Positions 1-9,208 of a stretch of DNA of 36,765 bases are shown here, in pieces. Where the stretch lies: positions 40,424 to 77,188 of the forward strand of contig ML769702.1 of NCBI GenBank assembly GCA_009733575.1, read 5' to 3'. The DNA comes from Gymnopus androsaceus JB14. Taxonomy: Eukaryota; Basidiomycota; Agaricomycetes; Agaricales; Omphalotaceae. Both the position numbers and the translations under genes were made by a program. Each line of letters starts with the position of its first letter. Within the stretch, counting starts at the first letter, position 1. Under the pieces are notes generated by a model. It was not told where the DNA came from, made no database searches, and worked only from the letters and a program-made list of their open reading frames with translations.

Positions 1-2
1 AA

Positions 3-252
3 CTATATCCATCCATGGCTGGTTCCGCTACCACAACGGCTCTGTTCTCTCATCTACTCGCTCAAACACGAAGCAATATCTCTTTTCTAATTTGCCTCGA
101 GAACGGCTTTCCGATCCGATTAGCGCTCAAGTCGTATACAGCTTTCCTTTTCGCTTTCATCGCTATATCCATCCATGGCTGGTTCCGCTACCACAACGGC
201 TCTGTTCTCTCATCTACTCGCTCAAACACGAAGCAATATAACCTTTCTAATA
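3..252. repeat. Direct duplication covering the SH3 gene start codon
   Basis: About 90 bp at 3-92 recurs at 163-252, an offset of exactly 160 bp. The match is perfect over the first ~77 bp and then has a few mismatches. Both copies contain the same ATG (15 and 175) and the first ~22 codons of the SH3 gene. Only the second copy runs on into the rest of the gene. About 70 bp of unique sequence separates the copies. The left copy may extend past the window edge. Confidence 0.9.
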
Positions 253-1275
253 TCCCATAACCAAATCTCGGCTGAGACGGGTCGGGAGATTCTTAACTTA
301 TTACCAGTACCAGGCGGAGGAACTGACGCAGAAGTAACGCGTTCTCTGAACTCGCTTCACATTTCTACCTACAAGCACCCAATGATGCTCGAGACTTGGA
401 ATATAATCCGGATCCTGGTCGTGCGATAGCAAAGCGAAAGCTTTGTGGGGGTACAATGAAGGCGGTGAGGTGAGCGCTAATAGTCCAATTTATTACTACT
501 ACTAGAGCCGATGCTAATCTTTACACGCAGGACCCACAAGATCTATCGTTCCGCCCTGGAGACATCATCGAAATCGTCCAAGAGACTAATAAGGACTGGT
601 GGACAGGGAGACATAACGGCTGCGAGGGCCTTTTTCCTTCTAATTATGTCGAGAAACTACCTCCTTCAACTACACAATCCTCGAATCAAAGCTCTTTTCT
701 GAATCGAAGTCCATCACGCCATAATCCTCCTCAACCTGCGCCCACAATCCCAGTTCCGATGGGCCGGGGAGGTCCTCCGAATCCCGGTCCTTCCAACCAG
801 TACAACTCGAACTATTCATACTCTGATGCACCTCGACCTCTTGGATCTCCTGCAGCGCCTAACCCATCGTACCCTCCGCCCTCAGGGCCCGGGGTCGTAC
901 GGGCCTCCTCCTCCCTCGGGTCCGCCAGGTCATTATGGACCTCCTGGACCTCCCGGACCCCCTCCAGGCGGCTATTATCAGCAGCCTCCATATCCGTATC
1001 AATCTCCGCCTCCTCCTGGGCCCATGCAGTATCAACCTCCGATTATAGCTCAATCGGCTTCAGCACCTCCTGCGCCTTTACCCGCTGATCCACCGAAGAA
1101 GAATAGGTTTGGTGGAATGGGGAATACGGTACGTCTCAGTTGCGGGCTGCTTTCTCGTTTTATGTTCTCTGACTGTATATTTTTGATCATCTAGCTCGCG
1201 ACCGCTGCCGTTGGAGGACTAGGGTTCGGAGCTGGTTCGGCGATTGGGAGTGATGTTGTGAACTCCATCTTTTAA
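175..1275 (+). pseudogene. SH3-domain / proline-rich protein (Lsb1/Pin3-like), frames disrupted
   Basis: This resembles the fungal Lsb1/Pin3 family: a short helical N-terminus, one SH3 domain, a Pro/Gly/Tyr-rich tail and a glycine-zipper-like C-terminus. These proteins act at cortical actin patches (family knowledge). The first exon begins at ATG 175 and gives a conserved-looking helix containing SHNQISAETGREIL. The SH3 domain is encoded by 431-469 and 531-680, joined across a GT-AG intron at 470-530, with ALWGYNEGG, DWWTGR and FPSNYVEKL. The proline-rich tail runs to 1128, an intron occupies 1129-1194, and the last exon (1195-1275) encodes a Gly-rich end finishing VVNSIF. Two problems are visible. 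The first exon and the SH3 exon cannot be joined in frame by any obvious intron. A one-base shift is also needed near 880-895 in a run of G/C, because the tail continues in another frame. These could be sequencing errors or real decay. The domain call is firm; integrity is not. Confidence 0.7.
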
Positions 1276-1599
1276 ATTGGATCTGTCGGATGTGTTGTGG
1301 TTTTGGTTGGTCATTAGCGAATGTCTCGCGGCCTGTCTTGAATTCCATTTTAATTTTTGTAGATTCTTTGATATCTATTCACCTCATGATCATTATTGCT
1401 ACTAGTACGTATATATGTATCGTCGTGCCGTTGTACTCTAAACTATCGCGCCTGTACTATACTCATCCACGATGCGCTTTTTTACATTGGAAAAGCGGGC
1501 CGACCAACCACCGAATGCAGATCCATGTCGCAGCGTCGATATCATCCGCGCTCTCGGTTTCTTCTCACATACGCTCTCGACAACCATCTGTTATTTCAC
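1276..1599. other. Convergent intergenic region
   Basis: This is 3' flanking sequence between the SH3 gene (+) and the F-box gene (-). Short reading frames are present, but none has recognisable domains or codon structure. No repeat or RNA gene was seen. Confidence 0.6.
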
Positions 1600-3282
1600 C
1601 TATTGCTTCCACAATATCACTGCCCTCATCCCAGTCTCCTCGATAGGCTGATATGCACCCTTTACTACCTCCTCACGCTCTCGAAACTTCATGGTAAATT
1701 CCCGCAGGCAGTCAACTGGCGGGAGTCCGTCAGACTCAGCCCCATTGGTGTAGCTCGCAGAGAGCTTTTCGGGAATCCATCGCGACTGGACCATATCCAC
1801 GACCAGAGCATCTTCAAATGCCTCAGCACCAACATCCAACTTTAGGGAGCGGAGTCTCGGGACAATGGGAGTGGCCCAATCTGGATAGAAAGCGTGAAGG
1901 CTCTCAATGAAATCGCATGTAATAGGGCTCTCGGCAGGTAGAACATTGTTGTCGTCAATAACAAGGTCTAGCAAAGTTGGAATCTGAGCCAGAATACTGA
2001 TGAGGTTAGAATCGGGGAGTGATAGATTCTGAATCGTCAACGTCGTCAAAGGAGGGGATGATCGTGACAGAAATGCCGCGAATGGCTCGAAGTGAGCCCA
2101 AGAACCTGGCTGATTAGATGGTTCGAAATGCAGATTTTGTAATGACGGGAGCGTGAGGTATGGTAAAACGGAATGCTCTGGCAAGTTGCGGTTGGTTCTA
2201 GTGACAAAGCCACGACACAGGGTCAGTGTCTTGATGGAAGAGCAAGTTCTGGGGGACGCGGGTCCGCTTGGATAGGAAACGTCATCGTGAAATTCCTTTA
2301 TTTTCAACGATACTAGATTTGGACTGTTATCGAATAGTGTTTGGATTCCGCTGGGGGTAGGATCATGGTATTCAAAATGAGAAAGCTGTGAGAAAGGAAA
2401 ACCTGCAAAGTCGAATAAAGAGGCTTCCGGCAGGGAACCGAGCCTCAGCTTGTGCAGTTTCGGTGCTTTATGAGCGAAATCTTCCAATTCGCGTCCTGCA
2501 TCATTCTCATGATTACGTAGAGTGTCCAGATCTTCTAGCAGAGGAAAGTCTTCCATACAACGCGGAAACAGAATAGGAAGCAGATAATCTTCGGATCGAA
2601 AGATCAGGCTCCGCCAGCGGTGCGTATGGTCGATTAGGCATGCTATAACGGGGAAAAGTTCGTTTACGGTTCCATCTGGATAAGGGTATGTTTTGAGGTT
2701 AATGTGGATGGTCAATGGTACTGATGCCGACCGATTCAGGAAAGTGCGGAGGAGTGACAGGGCCGACTCGGACTCCCTTTCATATTCCAACGATATCCTC
2801 GACCATATACTCGGGATGGATAGTCCGTTCCTACGCCACCGTGAACAGACACTAGTCAGAGCCAGCGCAGGCATATTTTTGATAGCATCCATAGGCTCTC
2901 CGCTGTTTTTATTGCGCAAAATGAAGTGATTGTCGGAACCACCGCAGCAATCTTCAAAGATTCGCCGCAAAATCTCGTCGGGAACCTTTCGGAAGGGAGA
3001 AAGCAAAGCCTGGAGTTGGGCCATGTATTTCCGTAGGTGCTCCTGCTTCCTGATAAATTCCTTTTTCCGAGAGTCGAGAATCTGAATCTCCCGGTCGTAG
3101 TACTCAAGATCCTGGCGTGCGCTTTGGAGTATCGACTCAACAGAGTTCATCTCATTGGGGTGAAGTGTCGCAGGACCAGATTCCCAGCGTAGCTTTTCGA
3201 GGATCTGAGAGTCATCTACCGGAGGTTGTACCCGAGGCGTGAAGGTAGTGTTAACGTTAGAGTTTGAGCAGACCGTCTGCAT
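1600..3282 (-). CDS. F-box-like protein, LRR-like C-terminus
   Basis: A single uninterrupted reading frame of 560 codons. It has the layout common in agaricomycete F-box families. Residues ~40-90 form a predicted coiled coil (LQSARQDLEYYDREIQIL and following). An F-box-like motif sits at ~95-150 (PFRKVPDEILRRIFEDCC, then LALTSVCSRWRR). A long leucine-rich region follows, with repeated L..L.L patterns as in LRR-type substrate-binding regions. The family role is substrate recognition in SCF ubiquitin ligases through Skp1 binding; the substrate cannot be inferred. The start at 3282 is the first ATG and gives a full-length protein. A possible 5' UTR intron (GTAAGC donor near 3357) precedes it. 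The gene converges on the SH3 gene. No lesion was seen. Confidence 0.88.
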   Translation of the reverse strand: MQTVCSNSNVNTTFTPRVQPPVDDSQILEKLRWESGPATLHPNEMNSVESILQSARQDLEYYDREIQILDSRKKEFIRKQEHLRKYMAQLQALLSPFRKVPDEILRRIFEDCCGGSDNHFILRNKNSGEPMDAIKNMPALALTSVCSRWRRNGLSIPSIWSRISLEYERESESALSLLRTFLNRSASVPLTIHINLKTYPYPDGTVNELFPVIACLIDHTHRWRSLIFRSEDYLLPILFPRCMEDFPLLEDLDTLRNHENDAGRELEDFAHKAPKLHKLRLGSLPEASLFDFAGFPFSQLSHFEYHDPTPSGIQTLFDNSPNLVSLKIKEFHDDVSYPSGPASPRTCSSIKTLTLCRGFVTRTNRNLPEHSVLPYLTLPSLQNLHFEPSNQPGSWAHFEPFAAFLSRSSPPLTTLTIQNLSLPDSNLISILAQIPTLLDLVIDDNNVLPAESPITCDFIESLHAFYPDWATPIVPRLRSLKLDVGAEAFEDALVVDMVQSRWIPEKLSASYTNGAESDGLPPVDCLREFTMKFREREEVVKGAYQPIEETGMRAVILWKQ

Positions 3283-3499
3283 TTTGCTGTGATTTCTGTT
3301 CGATTTGTCAAGTTGGAAATCTGAATTCTACTAGAGAAAATATTCATTTTGCTTACCGTACGTCTACCGGGGACTGGTGATTGGTGTGCTACAGTACGGC
3401 AGGAAAGATGAAGGTTTGAACAAAGGAGGCCAAATTCAATTGTTTTAAGCGCTCAGAACATTCTACTCTCTACATTACCTCCGACGCAGAAACTAGGAC

Positions 3500-4470
3500 A
3501 ACTGAAAGCTATGGAAATGATTCCTTGCGACGCGAAACAGACATTCTGCTGATAACCAACTGGTCAAGCCGAAAGCAGAGAATTCCGCGGCGGAGAACGA
3601 GATCTTGCGAAAAAGAGTTGGTGATAATTGAGCGTTTGAACTACGAGATTGATTGCTTGCGAAGTGAGAAGCAAGTTTTACAAGATCAGCTTTGGGACGC
3701 GTTTGGAATTATTCAAACCTCTGGTTAGTGAACTTTTGGTCAATTTAAAGCGCACTTTAACCTTGCATTTCCAGACGTTAACTTGGGAGATCCTTATTCG
3801 AACGTACTTCAGCCCCCACGATTCCAGACAGGTGTCGCTATTCTAGCAGACCGCTCGGTCGCTCAATCTCTTGATGATCCAGTAACTCATTACTGTCTGC
3901 CGGGACTGGTTGTTGTATGCGGAAATTGCAGTCTATTCGTAGGACAGCTGAGTGACGTGCACAACTAGAGCTTGCTTCCGAGGCAGTCTCTACCTATGCG
4001 CCGACCAGTGAATTGGACGGATTTGACCATGCACCTTACGGTCGACCAATCTCTGCGGTTCCCTCGACTGAAGTTTTTTTGGATGTCCTTACCAGATGGA
4101 CATTTCCCATGTTCAAAGCCTCATTGGCTTGGATGAATTATCCACGAAAACCCGATTCCAAATCCTCTCATTCTGTACATTCCTACTGGACGAAATATAG
4201 CACTCGCGGCACCTCATTATTCCTCTTCCATTCACAAACCATCGATTCCACACGTCGTCAATCTGGATTTGATTCAATCTTTACCGGAGACGTACCAAAA
4301 ACCAGATAGCTCATGAGCCACTCAATTTGACGAACTGCCGTTTTCAAGCTCGGATATAGATGAATGGGTACCAGAGTCTTCTGATTCGATACGTCATGGT
4401 ACTAGAAGGCGGATGCGGCTATTTATATCCGCGTCGCTCATCCGTCCATCCCGACAAGGCAATGAAAGTC
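3500..4470 (+). pseudogene. Decayed leucine-zipper/bZIP-like gene remnant
   Basis: No intact gene can be built here, but protein-like stretches occur in order on the + strand. Around 3510-3720, alternating frames give a heptad-rich coiled-coil segment, including AENSAAENEILRKRVGD in one frame and ERLNYEIDCLRSEKQVLQDQ in the next. A plausible intron with GT and AG ends (about 3724-3774) then leads into DVNLGDPYSNVLQPPRF. Further open stretches continue to ~4420, one of them with FDELPFSSSDIDEWVPESSD. At least two frame changes are needed. The pattern resembles the zipper and acidic tail of a fungal bZIP factor, but no basic region is visible, so the call is tentative. It lies directly upstream of the FAD monooxygenase gene. 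Confidence 0.35.
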
Positions 4471-4588
4471 TTATCTGATTCTCACCGCCTCTCGTATTGT
4501 GTCCCGTGAACACCTCCAGGTCGATATCATAAAAGGAACTGAGCAGCGGGCGGTGGAGCTATTTTTCATCTCTGTTTTATCCCCACAA

Positions 4589-6168
4589 ATGAAGAAACTC
4601 GATGTGGTTGTTGTCGGAGCGGGTATTGGCGGCTTGTCCACTGCTCTTGCTCTCGCAGCGGATGGTCACCACGTTACTGTTCTCGATGCTGTCAAGGCTT
4701 TCACAGAGGCGAGTGCTTTTCAAAAGCCCTTTGGAGTGCGGAATAAGTAACTCATCCAAATCATGGCCTTAGGTCGGCGCCGGTATCCGAGTTCCCCCAA
4801 ATTCATCCAAACTCGCCCTCGAATGGGGTGTAGACTTTGACTCGATCAAGAAAGAAACCTCTCTCGGAAACCGGTTCCTAAACTATAAAAACGAAATTTT
4901 ATGCGACGTGCCCTTTCAGGGTGGTGACTCGGACGTGCATCTCAAGTACGGCGCGCCTTATTACTTTATTCATCGTGCCGATCTTGTGGATGCGCTGGTT
5001 AAAGCTACGAAGAAGTACAGTGATGGTTCACAGCCAGAGAACGCTGGGAAGATTAGGATTCTAACGTCGAGGAGAGTCGTGGAATATGATTATGATAAAC
5101 CGGCTGTGAGGGTGAAGATGGAAGAGGGTGCAGAGGGGATAGAGGCGACCCCGGAGGACCTTGCGGGGTATTGGTACACAGGGGATCTTGTTATATCTGC
5201 AGAAGGGATTAAGTCCCTAGCTCGTTCGGATATCAACGGTTCTCCTGTCGAGCCAGTTGACACTGGAGACGTCGCCTATCGAATTCTAGTGCCCGCAAAA
5301 CCCATGTTGGAGGATCCCGAACTTGAAACGCTCGTTACCGAAGCCTGGGCGAGGCACTGGATGGGTCCCGAGGGACGTCAGTATATTTCTTTCTAGCATC
5401 TATGGAACTATGTAGTCTGACTTGTTTTGTTTTGATTCAGACGCTGTTGGTTACCCATTACGCGGCGGCGAGCTATTCAACATCATCATCGACATCACCC
5501 ATCGTACAGATCGGGGCGAGCCAGTAAGCCAAGGCACTTGGAAAAACCACGTCGACAATAGAGAGCTCGTAGAGAGGTTCGGTAAGGACTCTGGGTGGTG
5601 TTCGCAGGTACAGAAACTTTGCGCGATGACGAGCGAGTTTGTAAAGTGGAAGTTGGTTGAGTTGGAGGAACCACTGCGACGATGGGTGCATCCGAGTGGG
5701 AAGGTAGCGTTGCTTGGAGACGCATGCCATCCGATGATGCCTTACTTGGCTCAGGGTGCTGCGCAGGTTATGGAAGATGCAGCTGCTCTCCGAGCAGCAT
5801 TGAGCCTCTGCAATGAAATCCCCGATGCGCTAGCCTTGTACGAGAAGTGTAGAGTGCCTAGGACAGACTATGTGACTCGGAATACGCAAGTCTTGCAGGA
5901 GTGGTTGCATCTGTATGATGGACCGGCACAGGAGCAACGCGATAGCCTTATGAAGCTTGATACGGAGGATAACCCGATTTTCTGGGCTAGCGAAGTAAGG
6001 AAGGACTGGTTGTTTGGGTATGATGCGAGAAGGATAGAATTAGAGACTCGACAGGATGTACCGCGTCTTCCACCGCTGCCTTCGCCCGAAGCGTCTGTAT
6101 ACCCAGGCAAAGAATTGGGAAGGAAACTTGCAGGCAAAGGGTACGGATATAGCAACTCGGATATCTAA
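4589..6168 (+). CDS. FAD-dependent monooxygenase, salicylate hydroxylase-like
   Basis: Predicted to hydroxylate an aromatic substrate using FAD, NAD(P)H and oxygen; the substrate is not inferable. Three exons: 4589-4708, 4773-5376 and 5441-6168, giving 483 residues, normal for the group A flavoprotein monooxygenase family. Seen features are the N-terminal Rossmann motif VVVGAGIGG (residues ~7-15), VGAGIRVPPNS just after the first intron, and the second FAD-binding motif LLGDACHPMMPYLAQGAAQ (residues ~320-340). Intron 1 (4709-4772) appears to use a GC donor (GAG|GCGAGT) with a TTAG acceptor. This is the only junction that restores the family's FTEVGAGI, and no GT site gives the right phase. 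Intron 2 (5377-5440) is GT-AG and creates a His codon across the junction. The ATG at 4589 is chosen because family homology begins there. The decayed zipper-like gene lies upstream. Confidence 0.88.
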
Positions 6169-6259
6169 TTGTATCTTCACGACTAGTACCACAGTTTAAC
6201 ATAATATATTAACTTGCAAGCATTGAATGAAAAAAAAAGAAAATACATAGTAGAAAATA

Positions 6260-6522
6260 CAGTGACGGCCAGATCAAATCCACACCCCGGATTTGGAAAC
6301 CGGTTATGTCACCAGCGCTTAAGTCTTCTATCCCCAAAAACATGTTGTTTTTTTTGGACATTGTGGTATATAAGAATGGCGTATGCTTGGTAGGGGTCAT
6401 TCTAACAGGAGGTAGCCCTGTAGAAAACCTAAAAGCTTTTTTTCTGTTCGGATATTGCTACAAGTAGGGCTTAAGCGCCGGTGACGTAATCCGGGGGTGT
6501 GGATTTGATCTGGCCGTCACTG
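6260..6522. mobile_element. MITE with ~55-bp terminal inverted repeats and TA target duplication
   Basis: A 263-bp non-coding element bounded by inverted repeats beginning CAGTGACGGCCAGATCAAAT. The first ~29 bases of the two ends match, and similarity continues to GCGCTTAAG with a small indel. It is flanked on both sides by TA (6258-6259 and 6523-6524), as expected for Tc1/mariner-type insertion. There is no internal coding potential. Confidence 0.85.
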
Positions 6523-6796
6523 TATGCTCATAAACCTAGCAACTCACTTATTGAGCCCAGCTTTTATGGGCACACTTTTTTGACTAAATATGACTGCTGC
6601 ATGTACTAACTAATATATACTACCAGGGAATATATCTATCTATTTACAAATGGATTTCTCAAATTCTGTAAGTCCAATAAGAATTCAGTTTCATTTTCCC
6701 AATCTATTGATGCACCAATTCCTTGGACTGATTTATGCCATTGGAAAAGTCTTGATCTTCATTACTCAATACTTAACTATATTTCATTTACCTCAT

Positions 6797-7032
6797 GCCA
6801 AAAGTGCAAAAAAAAAAATTGGCTCAAATGAAAAATGGACAGATCTGGAACTTATTGGCCAAAAAACCACTTATTATGGAAATTTTGAGTGAAAACTGCT
6901 TTCAGTTGAGAAATTCCATTTCAGCCAAGCTGAATGATCAGTTTTCACTCAACTAGTAAGTGATTTTTTGGATGAAAAGTTAACCATCAGTCCGCTCTTC
7001 CAAATTTGAGCGGATTTTTTTGTACTTTTGGC
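6797..7032. mobile_element. Imperfect long inverted repeat, MITE-like
   Basis: The ends read GCCAAAAGTGCAAAAAAA and, on the opposite strand, GCCAAAAGTACAAAAAAA. Imperfect complementarity continues inward (TTGAGTGAAAACTG appears on both arms) to a centre near 6910. The sequence is AT-rich and non-coding. No clear target duplication was found, so the exact ends are uncertain. Confidence 0.6.
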
Positions 7033-7574
7033 GTGCCTGCTATAGATGTAGGCTGAGCGGCTATGATCAATTCCCGAATTGTGCGTACCTGGCCCGAATC
7101 CAAGCACATATCTCCCTCTCTCGAGTCCCACTATCCGTGCCTATTTTACGCACTTTACCCTCTCAAATCGCAGTAGTTCAGACTATGAATACTGAAACTG
7201 AGAATAGAGATTCAGAAAATAGAATAAAGAAGTTGACAATTGAGAAGGAGATTACGGCCTTAGTACAGCCAGATCTTTGTCTTTTGTCTCCAATGCTGCG
7301 GATGCTCAGACTTATACGCAATGCACCGACTTGGATTCATTTCGACTACCTTCTCCTTCCTCTTACGACTGGTAGCGAAATCCTACTCTCGGAGATACGG
7401 ACGGAGACAACCTACTCAGATGCAGTCCCACTCCCGTTCCGTGTACCTCAATTTCGCCTTCAAGATTCCCGTTACATTATATTGGTACTAATAGTATGCA
7501 GGCAATTCCTCAGGTAGTAAATCGTATCTACAGCACTCTTGTCAGTACAACACTGTGAATGGGAATCCCAGGAC
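7033..7574. other. Gene-poor stretch
   Basis: A 165-codon open frame starts inside the inverted-repeat element (7020-7517, +). Its sequence shows no domain, biased composition or splice pattern, and it is treated as chance. The rest is the 3' flank of the VWA gene. Confidence 0.5.
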
Positions 7575-9208
7575 TTACTCAGGCTTCAAAATCTCCTCAT
7601 AAGTCGGGGGATCAATAGGATAAACACTATTCACCCTTATTAGCTCTTTCCTTGTCAAAAAAAGAAAGAAAAAAAAGAGTCAACTCACCTGCTCAAGATA
7701 TCCTCCACCAACATCCGCTCACATACTCGCCCATGTACATCATAGAATCCAACATGCGGGTTGAACTTGGCAACACGCTCAAGCTCGATGGCATGGCTAT
7801 GGTGGTGCGGACAGCCTTCCATTCCCACTAACGCCACGGTCACATAGGCCCAGGTTTCGCCGAGAAGTTCTAGTTCAAATTCTGTAAGGAGATACGTTAG
7901 CTTGCAAATACAGGGATGGAATGCGGCATACCATCCATATCAGCAGCTTCACCATCGAGGAAGACGAGCAGCGACAGCTTGGGCATTTCGGGAGTCGGCT
8001 GCCAACCGTAGATGTTGTCGTAGCGACCGTGGCCAAAGTATTTGTGCTGATGCTGGAAGTACGTGTTCTTAACTACTTGCCAGCCTTGCATTACCTCTGT
8101 ATATCATCAGTACCAACAACTGCATACCTCTGTTGTGACTTACGTGTACCACCACCAAGCGTAACCCTAGATCTCCAATCACTCTCAAAATTATGGGCAG
8201 ACAACTGCCCAATATACGTCCCCCACGATGAGAAGGTGACAGTATCAATACCATACTGTGTCGGATGTTCTTTCTGCGCTCTCGGCACCATATGATGCAG
8301 CACTCTGTGCACAAGATGCTTGACCAACAAAATATTGCTCGGTTGGTCATGGAAACGACGTATCCCGTCGGGCCCTGTAATCCCCTTGTGCGGATTCCAA
8401 GTCATGCTACCACTGACATCGATGAGCAGCATAGTCTCAAGATGATCGCCGTGCAAGAGTCCCTCTGCGAGCTGGTGCAGTGCTGCAGTTCGCGCAGCGT
8501 AGACGATGTTTTGGACCTGGGGAGAGTACTGCTGAGACTTGATTGCCTTGTCGCTATGGAAGACGTCACCGGGGCTGGAATAAGCAGCCAAACGCTTTGC
8601 GTCAAGAGCCACGGCACGGGCATTGCGTTCGTTTCCCCGCTTAATAATGGTGTAGCGATCTCTGACGATGTTGAGAGGGCGGAGAGGTGCATGCCTTGAT
8701 CCATCGGGCGTCTTGCCATTGTTGAGGAGGTAGTACAGACGTTCTTCGGCTGCATTCTCAAAGGTCGAGTACTCGGGTTTGGGATTGGCGAGATAGCGAC
8801 TTTGCACCCAGGCAGTGGGGATCGGCTCCATATACCGTACGTCCATCATTCGCTTGAATCGGCTAGGGTGCTGGTGTAGGAGATATTCTTCCCAGTGCTC
8901 CCGCATGCGAGTGGCAACCCAGTATTTCATCACCATTTCATGGTTGGGGCTGCCTGGTTTTCCCCAGCGCTGGACCATGAGGGCGTAGTTTCTTTCCACC
9001 TTCCGCAGGCGTTTCTCCTCCTTTTTTGCTGGATCCGGTGTCAACTTGGAGGAGAGCCAATTCCACAAGCCCCTTTGTGCTGCATGGATATTTTAGAATC
9101 AGATCAGGTATCAACTGGTAAGCAGGACTTACGATCTCCTTGCTGAGGCATGCCACCTGCATTGCCGGACTTCGACTCTGAGAACTTCTCTGAGAGCTTC
9201 GAACCCAT
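7575..9208 (-). CDS. VWA-domain protein (von Willebrand factor type A)
   Basis: Five exons on the minus strand: 9208-9133, 9079-8144, 8096-7932, 7881-7689 and 7635-7575, with four GT-AG introns of 47-53 nt. The product is 476 residues. The first ~50 residues are charged and carry no signal peptide. A family-specific region follows, and the VWA domain starts near residue 240. The metal-ion-dependent adhesion site is intact as DVSGS (D at ~246), followed by TFSSWGTYIG and LLVFLDGEAADMDEFELELLG. This indicates a divalent-metal-dependent protein-binding fold. Intracellular fungal proteins of this type are mostly uncharacterised; the partner is unknown. The start at 9208 gives MGSKLSEKFSESKSGN and joins in phase through the first intron. 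The protein ends EEILKPE. No lesion was seen. Confidence 0.85.

Noticed and set aside
859..1053. Arg-rich minus-strand frame opposite the SH3 gene tail
   Set aside because: Arg-rich only because it is antisense to Pro/Gly codons.
4499..4588. Upstream in-frame extension of the FAD monooxygenase
   Set aside because: It would need a GTG start; family homology begins at ATG 4589.
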